Source: an uncultured Clostridia bacterium (GTDB lineage: Bacteria; Bacillota; Clostridia; TANB77; CAG-508). From it: a stretch of 11,305 bases of DNA. Location of the stretch: the NCBI GenBank assembly GCA_934149005.1, contig CAKPDN010000022.1:1-11305 (forward strand), written 5' to 3'. A model generated the notes under the pieces. It saw only the letters and a program-made list of their open reading frames with translations, did no database searches and was not told the DNA's origin. This document shows, piece after piece, positions 1-7,195 of this stretch. How positions within the stretch are numbered: the stretch's first letter is position 1; every line of letters begins with the position of its first letter. The position numbers and the translations under genes are program-made.

Positions 1-2172
1 GTTGCATTAGGAGAAAAACTAAACAAACCAGTAGTAGCAACATGTGATGTTCACTTTATGGACCCACAAGATGAAATTTATAGAAGAATATTAGAAGCAG
101 GGCAAAAATATGAAGATGCAGATAATCAAGCACCATTATATTTAAGAACAACAGAAGAGATGCTTGAAGAATTCAGTTATTTAGGCGAAGAAAAAGCATA
201 TGAAGTAGTTGTAACAAACACAAATAAAATATCAGATATGTGTGAGCAAATAAGCCCAATATCACCAGAAAAATGTCCACCACATATACCAGGATGTGAA
301 GAAGACATAAAAAACATAGCATACAAAAAAGCACATGAATTATATGGGGACCCGCTACCACAAATAGTACAAGACAGACTTGATAAAGAATTGGATTCAA
401 TTATAAGCAATGGATATTCAGTTATGTACATAATTGCACAAAAACTGGTATGGAAATCAAATGAAGATGGATATATAGTTGGTTCCAGAGGTTCAGTTGG
501 TTCATCTTTAGCAGCATTCATGACAGGTATAACAGAAGTTAATTCATTACAACCACACTACCGTTGTCCGAATTGTAAATATTCAGAATTTGAGGATTAT
601 GGAGTAGGAAATGGATTTGACTTACCAGATAAAGACTGCCCCAAATGCGGACATAAACTAACAAAAGATGGAATGGATATACCATTTGAAACTTTCTTAG
701 GATTTAATGGAGACAAAGAACCAGATATAGACTTAAACTTCTCAGGTGAATATCAAGCAAAAGCACATAAATATACAGAAGTAATATTTGGAAAAGGAAC
801 AACATTTAAAGCTGGAACAGTTGGTACAGTAGCAGAAAAAACAGCATATGGATATGTTAAAGGATATTATGAAGACAGAGGAATACCTATGAATAGAGCA
901 GAAATTCAAAGACTATCAGTAGGATGTACAGGAATAAAAAGAACAACAGGACAGCATCCAGGTGGAATTATAGTTGTGCCCAAAGGAAGAGAAATATACG
1001 AATTTACACCAGTACAACATCCAGCAGATGATGCCAATTCAGACATAATAACAACACACTTTGATTATCACTCAATAGATGGAAACTTATTAAAACTAGA
1101 TATACTAGGTCATGATGATCCGACAGTAATACGTATGCTACAAGACTTAACAGGAATAGCACCTACAGAAATCCCATTAGATGATAAAGAAACAATGTCA
1201 ATTTTTAATTCAACAGAGGCATTAGGGGTAACCCCAGAACAAATACATTCACAAGTAGGAACATATGGAATACCAGAATATGGAACAAAATTCGCAAGAG
1301 GAATGCTTTTAGATACAAAACCAACAACATTTGATGAATTAATACGTTTATCAGGATTATCACATGGTACAGATGTATGGCTTGGAAATGCACAAAGCTT
1401 GATAGAACAAGGAATAGTAACACTACAAGAAGCAATATGTTGTCGTGATGATATTATGATTTACCTAATAAAGAAAGGCTTGCCACCAGATAAAGCTTTT
1501 AAAATAATGGAGGCAGTACGTAAAGGAAAAGTTGCAAAAGGAAAAGAGCCAAAATGGAAAGATGAATACATCCAACTAATGAAAGAACATGATGTGCCGG
1601 ACTGGTATATAAAATCGTGTGAAAAAATAAAATATATGTTCCCAAAAGCCCATGCAGCAGCATATGTTACCAACGCATTCAGAATTGCATGGTTCAAAGT
1701 ACATATTCCATTAGCATATTATGCAGCATATTTCTCAATAAGAGCAAAAGCATTTGATGCAAGTTGTATGATATTTGGAAAAGAAAAAGTAAAAAACAAA
1801 ATGAAAGAAATAGAAATGAAAAACCAAAAGAAAGAAGCAACAAAAGCAGAACTTGATATGTATGATGACTTAGAAATAGTACTAGAAATGTATGAAAGAG
1901 GATTTGAATTTTTGCCAGTAGATTTATATGAATCTGATAGTACAAAATTTAAAATACAAGACAACAAGTTAAGACCACCTCTAAACAGTATTCCAGGATT
2001 CGGAACAGTTGCAGCACAAGGCATAATAGAAGCCAGAAAAGAAGGAAAATTCATGTCAATAGATGATATGAAAATAAGAGCCAAAATAGGTACTTCAGGA
2101 GCTGAACTATTAAAACAATTTGGATGTTTAGAGGGAATGAGTCAAAGCAATCAACTAAGTTTATTTGGATAA
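1..2172 (+). CDS. polC: DNA polymerase III alpha subunit, Gram-positive type (PolC), 3' part
   Basis: This is the C-terminal 723 codons of the replicative polymerase; the reading frame is open from base 1, so the 5' end lies outside the window. The first visible residues (VVATCDVHFMDPQDEIY) are the end of the PHP domain. GSRGSVGSS (from about base 481) is the dNTP-binding palm motif. A Cys4 zinc-binding module follows (CPNC near base 568, CPKC near base 640), which is typical of PolC. The catalytic aspartates are in PDIDLNFSGEYQ (from base 721), and the third is in KLDILGHDDP. The fingers contain MFPKAHAAAYV. The protein ends MSQSNQLSLFG, where QLSLF is the consensus beta-clamp-binding pentapeptide. 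PolC makes the bulk of DNA at the fork in Firmicutes. No terminator is visible after the stop. All key residues are present, so the visible part appears functional. Confidence 0.98.
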   Translation, partial: VALGEKLNKPVVATCDVHFMDPQDEIYRRILEAGQKYEDADNQAPLYLRTTEEMLEEFSYLGEEKAYEVVVTNTNKISDMCEQISPISPEKCPPHIPGCEEDIKNIAYKKAHELYGDPLPQIVQDRLDKELDSIISNGYSVMYIIAQKLVWKSNEDGYIVGSRGSVGSSLAAFMTGITEVNSLQPHYRCPNCKYSEFEDYGVGNGFDLPDKDCPKCGHKLTKDGMDIPFETFLGFNGDKEPDIDLNFSGEYQAKAHKYTEVIFGKGTTFKAGTVGTVAEKTAYGYVKGYYEDRGIPMNRAEIQRLSVGCTGIKRTTGQHPGGIIVVPKGREIYEFTPVQHPADDANSDIITTHFDYHSIDGNLLKLDILGHDDPTVIRMLQDLTGIAPTEIPLDDKETMSIFNSTEALGVTPEQIHSQVGTYGIPEYGTKFARGMLLDTKPTTFDELIRLSGLSHGTDVWLGNAQSLIEQGIVTLQEAICCRDDIMIYLIKKGLPPDKAFKIMEAVRKGKVAKGKEPKWKDEYIQLMKEHDVPDWYIKSCEKIKYMFPKAHAAAYVTNAFRIAWFKVHIPLAYYAAYFSIRAKAFDASCMIFGKEKVKNKMKEIEMKNQKKEATKAELDMYDDLEIVLEMYERGFEFLPVDLYESDSTKFKIQDNKLRPPLNSIPGFGTVAAQGIIEARKEGKFMSIDDMKIRAKIGTSGAELLKQFGCLEGMSQSNQLSLFG

Positions 2173-2299
2173 TATAATGCTATTATTGACAGAAGAAATA
2201 GAAAAACTAGCAAAGGAGCATGAATGTAAATTTAATAAAAGCATTTAAAGATAAAGAGCAAAGAAATTGTAAAAGAGAGTAGAAATAGTAGGAGGAAAA

Positions 2300-3358
2300 A
2301 TGAATAAATATTTTGAAAATTTAGATAAACAAACAAAACAATATTTTAGAATATTATCACCAGAAATACCAAATTTTTTGGAAGAATACTTAGAAGTACC
2401 AGAGATGCAAAGATTATCAAAAATAAGTCAAGCTTGTGGTACTGATTATACAAAATTATATAATCACACATCATTTTATAATATACTTGATCATAGTGTA
2501 GGGTGTGCTTTAATTGTATGGAATTTTACAAAGGATAAAAAACAAACTTTATCAGCATTATTTCATGATATATCAACTCCTGTATTTAAACATTGCATAG
2601 ACTTCTTAAATGGAGATTATGAAAAACAAGAGTCAACAGAAGACTTAACAAGTGAAATAATAAAAAATTCCAAAGAAATAATGAAGTTATTAAAAAGAGA
2701 TAATATAAAATTAGAAGAAGTAAATAACTATCATATATATCCAATAGCAGATAATGATAGCCCAAAATTATCATCAGATAGATTAGAATATACATTACAA
2801 AATGGAATGAAAATGAATTATGGAATTACATTTTCCATAGATGATATCAAGGAAATTTATGAAAATATAGAATTGCAAAAAGACGAAGAAGGCATAGATG
2901 AAATTGGATTTAGAGATGAAAAAATAGCTGAGAAATTCATTAATATGGCATCTGTACTATGGCCAAATTGGTGTGATAATAGATATAAATTAACAGCTCA
3001 ATTTTATGCAGACACAGTAAAGAAAATGGGAGAAAAAAACTGGCTAACTAAAGAAGATTTATATAAATATTCTGAAAGTGAAGTAATTGATAAAATAAAA
3101 AAATGTGAAGATAAAAATATTTCTGATTGTTTTAAAAAATTTCAAAATACTACTGAATTTTTCGAAAGCGATGTAAAACCAGATGGAAATAATTATTGGA
3201 TTTCTTTTAATTGTAAAAAAAGATATATAAATCCATTAGTTAATGTGAATGGGGAATATAAAAGAGTAAAAGATGTTTCAGAAATTGCAAATCAAAAAAT
3301 TGAAGAATTTTTAAATTGGAATACAAAAAAATATGCATATTTTGATTTCAATTTTTAG
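2300..3358 (+). CDS. HD-domain protein, putative phosphohydrolase
   Basis: This encodes 352 residues. The start is fixed by GGAGG at 2291-2295, five bases before the ATG. An HD-superfamily metal site can be read: His65 in ILDHSVG, His89-Asp90 in LFHDISTPVF, and a later Asp160 in SSDRLEYTL. An ESTEDL stretch lies between them at about 111-116. These are the usual ligands of the H...HD...D fold, which in known members hydrolyses phosphate esters of nucleotides or similar substrates. The substrate here cannot be deduced. The C-terminal half (about 175-352) is charged and has no motif I recognise. No signal peptide or membrane segment is seen, so it is probably cytosolic. It lies 127 bp after polC without a convincing promoter, so read-through from polC is possible. 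Its stop codon overlaps the ribosome-binding site of the next gene. Confidence 0.85.
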   Translation: MNKYFENLDKQTKQYFRILSPEIPNFLEEYLEVPEMQRLSKISQACGTDYTKLYNHTSFYNILDHSVGCALIVWNFTKDKKQTLSALFHDISTPVFKHCIDFLNGDYEKQESTEDLTSEIIKNSKEIMKLLKRDNIKLEEVNNYHIYPIADNDSPKLSSDRLEYTLQNGMKMNYGITFSIDDIKEIYENIELQKDEEGIDEIGFRDEKIAEKFINMASVLWPNWCDNRYKLTAQFYADTVKKMGEKNWLTKEDLYKYSESEVIDKIKKCEDKNISDCFKKFQNTTEFFESDVKPDGNNYWISFNCKKRYINPLVNVNGEYKRVKDVSEIANQKIEEFLNWNTKKYAYFDFNF

Positions 3359-3362
3359 GAGG
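3357..3362 (+). promoter_or_regulatory. Shine-Dalgarno overlapping the upstream stop codon
   Basis: AGGAGG begins inside the TAG stop (3356-3358) of the HD gene and lies seven bases before the ATG at 3370. A ribosome terminating on the HD gene would sit on this site, which argues for translational coupling of the two genes and confirms the downstream start. Confidence 0.8.
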
Positions 3363-3369
3363 TTATAAT

Positions 3370-3669
3370 ATGCAAAACACAGAAGTACAAAATATATTAA
3401 CAACAAAAAACATAATGATATATTTTATTATTATAAATTTAATAGGATTTTTAGTAATGTATATAGATAAACAAAAAGCTAAAAAAGGAAAATGGAGAAT
3501 ACCAGAAAAGACATTATTTATAATAACAGCTTTAGGAGGAGGGATAGGAACAATTGCAGGAATGTATACATTTAGACACAAAACTCAAAAGATTGCATTT
3601 GTATTAGGATTTCCAGCTATTACTATATTAGAAATATTAGCATTTATATATTATGGTTTTATAAAATAA
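3370..3669 (+). CDS. DUF1294 family small membrane protein
   Basis: This is a 99-residue integral membrane protein. The family is recognised from the block DKQKAKKGKWRIPEKTL followed by LGGGIGTIAGMYTFRHKT, which matches the conserved DK-x-A-x-WRIPE / LGG / GM-x-x-FRHKT pattern of DUF1294. Hydrophobic segments lie at about residues 15-33, 48-66 and 76-97, separated by the conserved basic loops. The family has no established function, and the usual length is about 90-120 residues, so the gene looks complete. It is coupled to the HD gene by the overlapping AGGAGG. Nothing in the sequence says whether the two act together. No terminator is seen downstream; a new promoter starts 58 bp later. Confidence 0.85.
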   Translation: MQNTEVQNILTTKNIMIYFIIINLIGFLVMYIDKQKAKKGKWRIPEKTLFIITALGGGIGTIAGMYTFRHKTQKIAFVLGFPAITILEILAFIYYGFIK

Positions 3670-3726
3670 TATATTAAATAATTATGGCACACTTCACAGA
3701 AAAAGAAAAATAAAAAATGGTAAAAT

Positions 3727-3755
3727 TTGACAAGTGCAGGCATATTTGCTAAAAT
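3727..3755 (+). promoter_or_regulatory. Extended -10 sigma-A promoter
   Basis: TTGACA (3727-3732), 17-bp spacer, TAAAAT (3750-3755), with TGC immediately upstream of the -10 giving an extended -10. Transcription would begin near 3762. That excludes an in-frame GTG at 3734 as the start of the next gene, since it would lie inside the promoter. Confidence 0.7.
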
Positions 3756-3802
3756 TATATTATGAAAACCTAAAAAATCTTCTCAAAGAAAGGGCAAACA
3801 AT

Positions 3803-4123
3803 ATGAATAATATAAAAGTTTCTTACGACAACAAAGGAAATTCATTTTTACGGCAATATGCAGAGTTTCCTAGCAAAATAACTAGTAGAGTTGTTCTGGT
3901 TGGAGATAAAAGATGCCATATAAAAATGAAACACGATGGATATGTACCACTAAGTATGGGAGATATAATTGTTGACTTGTTTCGATTTAAAGATGACTTT
4001 ACTATTAACTTTTTTGAAGTAACAAAAACGGAAAAAGGAGAAAAGAAATTTGAAAAAATAGCAGAAACAGAAAATATGCAGAACCTTGTAAAACTAGCAA
4101 AAAAAATAAGTAACAAAAATTGA
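3803..4123 (+). CDS. Hypothetical protein, 106 aa
   Basis: I do not recognise this protein. The frame extends upstream to a GTG at 3734, but that codon sits in the spacer of a good promoter. The ATG at 3803 is preceded by AAAGGG at about 3789-3794 with 8-base spacing, so I chose it. The product begins MNNIKVSYDNKGNSFL and is predicted cytosolic, with no signal peptide or membrane segment. It mixes beta-prone segments (SRVVLVGDKRCHIKM, FTINFFEVTKT) with a Lys-rich C-terminal helix ending VKLAKKISNKN. It is a monocistronic unit: its own promoter upstream and a strong terminator eight bases after the stop. Codon use resembles the neighbours. Confidence 0.65.
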   Translation: MNNIKVSYDNKGNSFLRQYAEFPSKITSRVVLVGDKRCHIKMKHDGYVPLSMGDIIVDLFRFKDDFTINFFEVTKTEKGEKKFEKIAETENMQNLVKLAKKISNKN

Positions 4124-4130
4124 GAAGATA

Positions 4131-4165
4131 GAAAGAGCAAAGATAATTCTTTGCTTTTTCTTTTT
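4131..4165 (+). terminator. Rho-independent terminator
   Basis: A 12-bp stem pairs 4131-4142 (GAAAGAGCAAAG) with 4149-4160 (CTTTGCTTTTTC) around a six-base ATAATT loop. It has one G.T pair and is followed by TTTTT. It begins seven bases after the upstream stop codon. Confidence 0.8.
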
Positions 4166-4178
4166 ACTGAACTGTGAC
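4166..4178 (+). repeat. Left member of an inverted repeat flanking the rhodanese segment
   Basis: ACTGAACTGTGAC here is the reverse complement, with one mismatch, of 4773-4785. The core GAACTGTRAC recurs at the outer right end of the large palindrome (11013-11022). It starts directly after the terminator T-run. Confidence 0.45.
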
Positions 4179-4241
4179 AGAAAAAACAATAATAGTACAC
4201 ATAATACAACAATAAAAAATGTAAATAACTGGAAAAAATAA

Positions 4242-4323
4242 TAATACACAGTTGAATGTGCATAACTTTATACAATAAAACACCATATACGAGTTATTCA
4301 CAAAGTTATCCACAGTTTCCACA
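4242..4323. promoter_or_regulatory. DnaA-box cluster
   Basis: Three perfect matches to the DnaA box TTATNCACA lie within 58 bp: TTATTCACA at 4294-4302 (+), TTATCCACA at 4306-4314 (+), and TTATGCACA at 4257-4265 (-). Weaker flanking copies are TAATACACA at 4242-4250 (8 of 9) and GTTTCCACA at 4315-4323 (7 of 9). The 4257 and 4306 boxes are the ends of a larger inverted match, ATAACTTT at 4262-4269 against AAAGTTAT at 4302-4309. This fills most of the 302-bp gap before the rhodanese gene. Such clusters outside the origin can titrate or reload DnaA, or regulate a nearby gene; which applies here is inference. No dnaA or dnaN gene is in view. Confidence 0.65.
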
Positions 4324-4425
4324 AAAGACATAAAATATATACATATTAAAAATGGTAAACAAAAAAGGAAACATAATTCGATAAAAATAATATGATATAT
4401 TAGGAGTATTTTTGAAGGTGAAAAA

Positions 4426-4770
4426 ATGTTTAGAAGATTTGTATATATGATAAGAAAAAACTTTGAATTAAAAAGAAGTTTTAATAATAAAAAAGATATT
4501 ACAAAAGAAGACATAGATTTATATATAAGGCAAGGAGCAACAATAATAGATGTACGAAGCCCACAAGAATATAAAGAAGGACATATAAATGGTGCAATTT
4601 CAATACCAGACTATCAAATAAAAAAAGAAATATCAAAGCAAATACCAAATAAAAAAGAACTTATTATAGTATATTGCTCAACAGGGCATAGGAGCCAAAA
4701 GGTACAACAAATTTTAGAAAATATAGGATATACAAATGTTTATAATTTATATGAAGGGATAATAATATAA
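4426..4770 (+). CDS. Single-domain rhodanese-like protein
   Basis: This encodes 114 residues, starting at an ATG preceded by AAGGTG (4415-4420). A rhodanese domain fills residues about 25-114: the IIDVRSPQEYKEGHINGAISIP block (40-61) and the active-site loop YCSTGHRSQKV with Cys84 as the persulfide-carrying nucleophile. The six-residue loop C-S-T-G-H-R is the size typical of sulfurtransferases rather than phosphatases. Family members move sulfane sulfur to acceptors such as thiolates or cyanide; the real acceptor is unknown. The N-terminal 23 residues are basic (MFRRFVYMIRKNFELKRS) without a clear signal peptide. The C-terminus ends NLYEGIII, stopping where many homologues continue with a Trp-containing tail. 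The gene stands alone between the DnaA-box cluster and a separate promoter and is flanked by an inverted repeat. Confidence 0.9.
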   Translation: MFRRFVYMIRKNFELKRSFNNKKDITKEDIDLYIRQGATIIDVRSPQEYKEGHINGAISIPDYQIKKEISKQIPNKKELIIVYCSTGHRSQKVQQILENIGYTNVYNLYEGIII

Positions 4771-4772
4771 AA

Positions 4773-4785
4773 GTTACAGTTCAGT
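4773..4785 (-). repeat. Right member of an inverted repeat flanking the rhodanese segment
   Basis: GTTACAGTTCAGT on the plus strand is the reverse complement of ACTGAACTGTAAC and so matches 4166-4178 at 12 of 13 positions. It lies two bases after the rhodanese stop. AAGTTA (4771-4776) can also pair with TAACTT (4792-4797), but no U-tract follows, so I do not call it a terminator. Confidence 0.45.
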
Positions 4786-4853
4786 AAGATATAACTTCTA
4801 ATTACTATAAATGTTGATATATTAATATTTTTACATCAAAAACCAGTTTATAT

Positions 4854-4882
4854 TTGAAATTACCTATAAAATATGGTATAAT
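4854..4882 (+). promoter_or_regulatory. Near-consensus extended -10 promoter
   Basis: TTGAAA (4854-4859), 17-bp spacer, TATAAT (4877-4882), with TGG just before the -10 as an extended element. The likely start is near 4889, giving a 5' leader of about 25 bases before the ATG at 4914. Confidence 0.8.
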
Positions 4883-4913
4883 TGAAATATAAAAAGCATA
4901 AGGAGGAAACATT

Positions 4914-5192
4914 ATGGCATCTAAAATTATTCCAGCCAACGAGGCAAAAAAGATCCGTGAAAAACAAAGACCAATTGTACATTTTATCCAAAAAATAGAT
5001 CTTTATTTTGGAAGAAAAGCAATAAATAGGCAAATAAAGAAGGCACGGAGAAAAGGAAAATATAGTATTAAACTAGGGTACTGTATATCAGAAAAACTAG
5101 AAGAAGAACTGAAAAAAAAAGGCTATGGAGTAGATGTTGGATGTATGGGCGTTGCAGGAATGATATGTCCATATACAATTATAAGTTTATAA
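4914..5192 (+). CDS. Hypothetical protein, 92 aa
   Basis: I do not recognise a named family. The start is fixed by AGGAGG (4901-4906), seven bases before the ATG. The product is strongly basic and probably helical in its first half (EAKKIREKQR, RQIKKARRKGKYSI). A segment SEKLEEELKKKGYGVDV follows, with a short C-terminal VGCMGVAGMICPYTIISL that has two cysteines and a beta-type ending. The plan 'basic helix, KGKYS, ...LEEELKKKGY.V..., TIIS-hydrophobic' recalls small proteins often found near phage genes in Firmicutes. That is an impression, not an assignment. No membrane segment or signal peptide is seen. A near-consensus promoter, strong ribosome-binding site and own terminator suggest a well-expressed independent unit. 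Confidence 0.75.
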   Translation: MASKIIPANEAKKIREKQRPIVHFIQKIDLYFGRKAINRQIKKARRKGKYSIKLGYCISEKLEEELKKKGYGVDVGCMGVAGMICPYTIISL

Positions 5193-5201
5193 AAAATCTC
5201 C

Positions 5202-5233
5202 AAAAGGAAAGTCCTAAATGGATTTTCCTTTTT
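5202..5233 (+). terminator. Rho-independent terminator
   Basis: A 13-bp stem pairs 5202-5214 (AAAAGGAAAGTCC) with 5220-5232 (GGATTTTCCTTTT) around the loop TAAAT, with one G.T pair. The 3' arm ends in a T-run. It begins nine bases after the stop of the 92-aa gene. The A-run on the 5' side would also let it work on the minus strand. Confidence 0.85.
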
Positions 5234-5238
5234 ATATG

Positions 5239-5267
5239 TTGTTATTTAATATTTATTGTGATAAAAT
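5239..5267 (+). promoter_or_regulatory. Promoter of the lepA operon
   Basis: TTGTTA (5239-5244), 17-bp spacer, TAAAAT (5262-5267), with TGA directly upstream as an extended -10. It lies between the preceding terminator and the lepA ribosome-binding site, so it is the natural start of the lepA-rdgB-rlmB transcript. Confidence 0.7.
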
Positions 5268-5296
5268 AGTAAAAAAATAAAAAAACAGGAGGAAAA

Positions 5297-7108
5297 ATGA
5301 ATAACAGACAAGAACACATTAGAAATTTTAGTATAATTGCACATATAGATCATGGAAAATCAACGCTTGCAGATAGGCTTATAGAAATGACAGGAGTACT
5401 TTCAAAAAGAGAAATGGAAAGTCAAGTGTTAGACAACATGGAAATTGAAAAAGAAAGAGGAATAACAATAAAATCTCAAGCTGTAAGAATGATATATAAA
5501 GCACAAAATGGTGAAGAATATGTATTAAATTTAATAGACACACCAGGACATGTGGATTTTAATTATGAAGTATCAAGAAGTTTAGCAGCATGTGATGGAA
5601 CAATATTAGTGGTTGACTCAAGTCAAGGAGTAGAGGCACAAACACTTGCAAATGTATATTTAGCAATAGACAATAATTTAGAAATATTGCCAGTAATAAA
5701 TAAAATAGATTTACCAAATGCTAGACCAGATGAAGTAAAAAAAGAAATAGAAGATATAATAGGAATTCCAGCAGAAGATGCACCATGTATTTCTGCAAAA
5801 TCAGGATTGAATGTAGATCAAGTATTAGAAAGAATAATTACAGATTTACCATCACCAAAAGGAGATGAAAACTCAAAAACAAAATGCTTAATATTTGATT
5901 CATATTATGACAATTATAAAGGAGCAGTTGCATATGTTAGAGTTGTTGATGGAACAGTAAAACCTGGAGATGAAATAAAATTAATGGCAACAAATAAAAC
6001 ATATGCAGTTGCCGAAGTTGGATATTTTGCACCAGGAACATATATACCAACAAAAGAAATAAAAGCAGGAGAAGTTGGATATATAGCAGCAAGCATAAAA
6101 AGTTTATCAGATATACATGTAGGAGATACAGTAACTTTAAATGATAATCCAGCAGACAAGCCATTAAAAGGATATAAAAAAGTAACACCTATGGTTTATT
6201 GTGGATTATATCCAATAGATGGAAGCGAATATGAAAATTTAAAAGTAGCATTAGAAAAATTACAACTAAATGATGCAGCATTAGAATATGAACCAGAAAC
6301 ATCAGCAGCATTAGGATTTGGATTTAGATGCGGATTTTTAGGATTATTACATTTAGAAATAATAGAAGAAAGATTGGATAGAGAATTTGATTTAGGACTA
6401 ATAACAACAGCACCATCAGTTATATACAAAGTTCATAAAACAACAGGAGAAGTTGAAGATATATATAATCCAACAGATTTACCAACACCACAAGAAATAT
6501 CATATATAGAAGAACCATTTGTAACAGCAAATATATTAACACCCAAAGAATATGTTGGAAATATAATGGATATATGCCAAAAAAGAAGAGGTATATATAT
6601 TGATATGAAATATTTAGATGAAAATAGAGTAACATTAATATATGAAATGCCATTAAATGAAATAATATATGACTTTTTTGATAATTTAAAATCTAAAACA
6701 AAAGGATATGCATCATTTGATTATGAATTTAAAGAATATAGAGAATCAAAATTAGTAAAATTAGACATACATATAAATGGAGAACCAGTAGATGCACTAT
6801 CTTTTATAGTACATAAAGACAATGCATATAACAGAGGTAAAAAAATGGTAGAAAAACTAAAAACAGAAATACCAAGAAAATTATTTACCATACCAATACA
6901 AGCAGTTGTAGGAGGACAAATTATTGCAAGAGAAACAATCTCTGCAATGAGAAAAGATGTATTAGCAAAATGCTATGGTGGAGATGTTACTAGAAAGAAA
7001 AAATTATTAGAAAAACAAAAAAGAGGAAAAAAGAAAATGCGTGAAATTGGTAATGTTGAAGTACCACAAGAAGCGTTTTTATCAGTACTAAAGCTAGATG
7101 ATGAATAA
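5297..7108 (+). CDS. lepA: Elongation factor 4 (LepA), ribosome-bound GTPase
   Basis: The protein is 603 residues, the normal length for LepA. AGGAGG at 5287-5292 fixes the start, and RQEHIRNFSIIAHIDHGKST is the usual N-terminus. GTPase motifs are intact: P-loop AHIDHGKST (15-23), RGITI (54-58), DTPGHVDF (81-88), NKID (135-138) and a SAKSG-type G5. The EF-G-like domains follow, including FGFRCGFLGLLHLEI. The LepA-specific C-terminal domain is present with the basic stretch KKKLLEKQKRGKKKMR and GNVEVPQEAFLSVLKLDDE. EF4 binds the ribosome and affects elongation and 30S assembly under stress; its exact role is debated. It is the first gene of a likely operon with rdgB and rlmB. Confidence 0.98.
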   Translation: MNNRQEHIRNFSIIAHIDHGKSTLADRLIEMTGVLSKREMESQVLDNMEIEKERGITIKSQAVRMIYKAQNGEEYVLNLIDTPGHVDFNYEVSRSLAACDGTILVVDSSQGVEAQTLANVYLAIDNNLEILPVINKIDLPNARPDEVKKEIEDIIGIPAEDAPCISAKSGLNVDQVLERIITDLPSPKGDENSKTKCLIFDSYYDNYKGAVAYVRVVDGTVKPGDEIKLMATNKTYAVAEVGYFAPGTYIPTKEIKAGEVGYIAASIKSLSDIHVGDTVTLNDNPADKPLKGYKKVTPMVYCGLYPIDGSEYENLKVALEKLQLNDAALEYEPETSAALGFGFRCGFLGLLHLEIIEERLDREFDLGLITTAPSVIYKVHKTTGEVEDIYNPTDLPTPQEISYIEEPFVTANILTPKEYVGNIMDICQKRRGIYIDMKYLDENRVTLIYEMPLNEIIYDFFDNLKSKTKGYASFDYEFKEYRESKLVKLDIHINGEPVDALSFIVHKDNAYNRGKKMVEKLKTEIPRKLFTIPIQAVVGGQIIARETISAMRKDVLAKCYGGDVTRKKKLLEKQKRGKKKMREIGNVEVPQEAFLSVLKLDDE

Positions 7109-7143
7109 AGTCTATTATGAGATAAAAATTTAAAGAAAGGGAT

Positions 7144-7183
7144 TAATCAATTATATAGATTAATATTTCTATATAATTGATTA
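7144..7183 (+). promoter_or_regulatory. Perfect 16-bp hairpin in the rdgB leader
   Basis: Bases 7144-7159 (TAATCAATTATATAGA) are perfectly complementary to 7168-7183, with the eight-base loop TTAATATT. The 3' arm ends 12 bases before the rdgB ATG. No U-tract follows on either strand, so it is not a standard terminator. No normal Shine-Dalgarno lies between the hairpin and the ATG. The only purine-rich candidate, AAAGAAAGGG (7132-7141), sits just before the hairpin, and folding would bring it to about 14 bases from the ATG. It may instead be an RNA processing or stability element, or a protein-binding palindrome. Confidence 0.7.
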
Positions 7184-7195
7184 TACGAGCAAATT

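Noticed and set aside
2177..2248. A 23-codon ORF just after polC beginning MLLLTEEIEKLAKEHE, possibly a gene remnant.
   Set aside because: It has no ribosome-binding site, ends quickly and resembles nothing I recognise; in A/T-rich DNA such short ORFs are common. The rest of 2173-2299 shows no promoter, terminator or gene.
3734..3802. N-terminal extension of the 106-aa protein from a GTG start.
   Set aside because: The GTG lies within the spacer of a TTGACA-N17-TAAAAT promoter and has no ribosome-binding site, while the ATG at 3803 has AAAGGG at good spacing.
4242..4323. Interpretation of the DnaA-box cluster as the chromosomal origin.
   Set aside because: No dnaA, dnaN, rpmH or gyrase genes are in view, and no clear AT-rich unwinding element with a DnaA-trio array next to the boxes could be defined by eye; it is kept only as a DnaA-box cluster.
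3823..4514. Two overlapping minus-strand ORFs (3823-4275, 150 aa; 4164-4514, 116 aa) rich in Phe, Leu, Ile and Ser.
   Set aside because: They are antisense to clear plus-strand genes, have no ribosome-binding sites and show the low-complexity hydrophobic composition produced by reading A-rich coding DNA backwards.
7144..7183. The perfect hairpin after lepA as a rho-independent terminator.
   Set aside because: The stem is almost all A/T and neither side is followed by a run of T on the transcribed strand.
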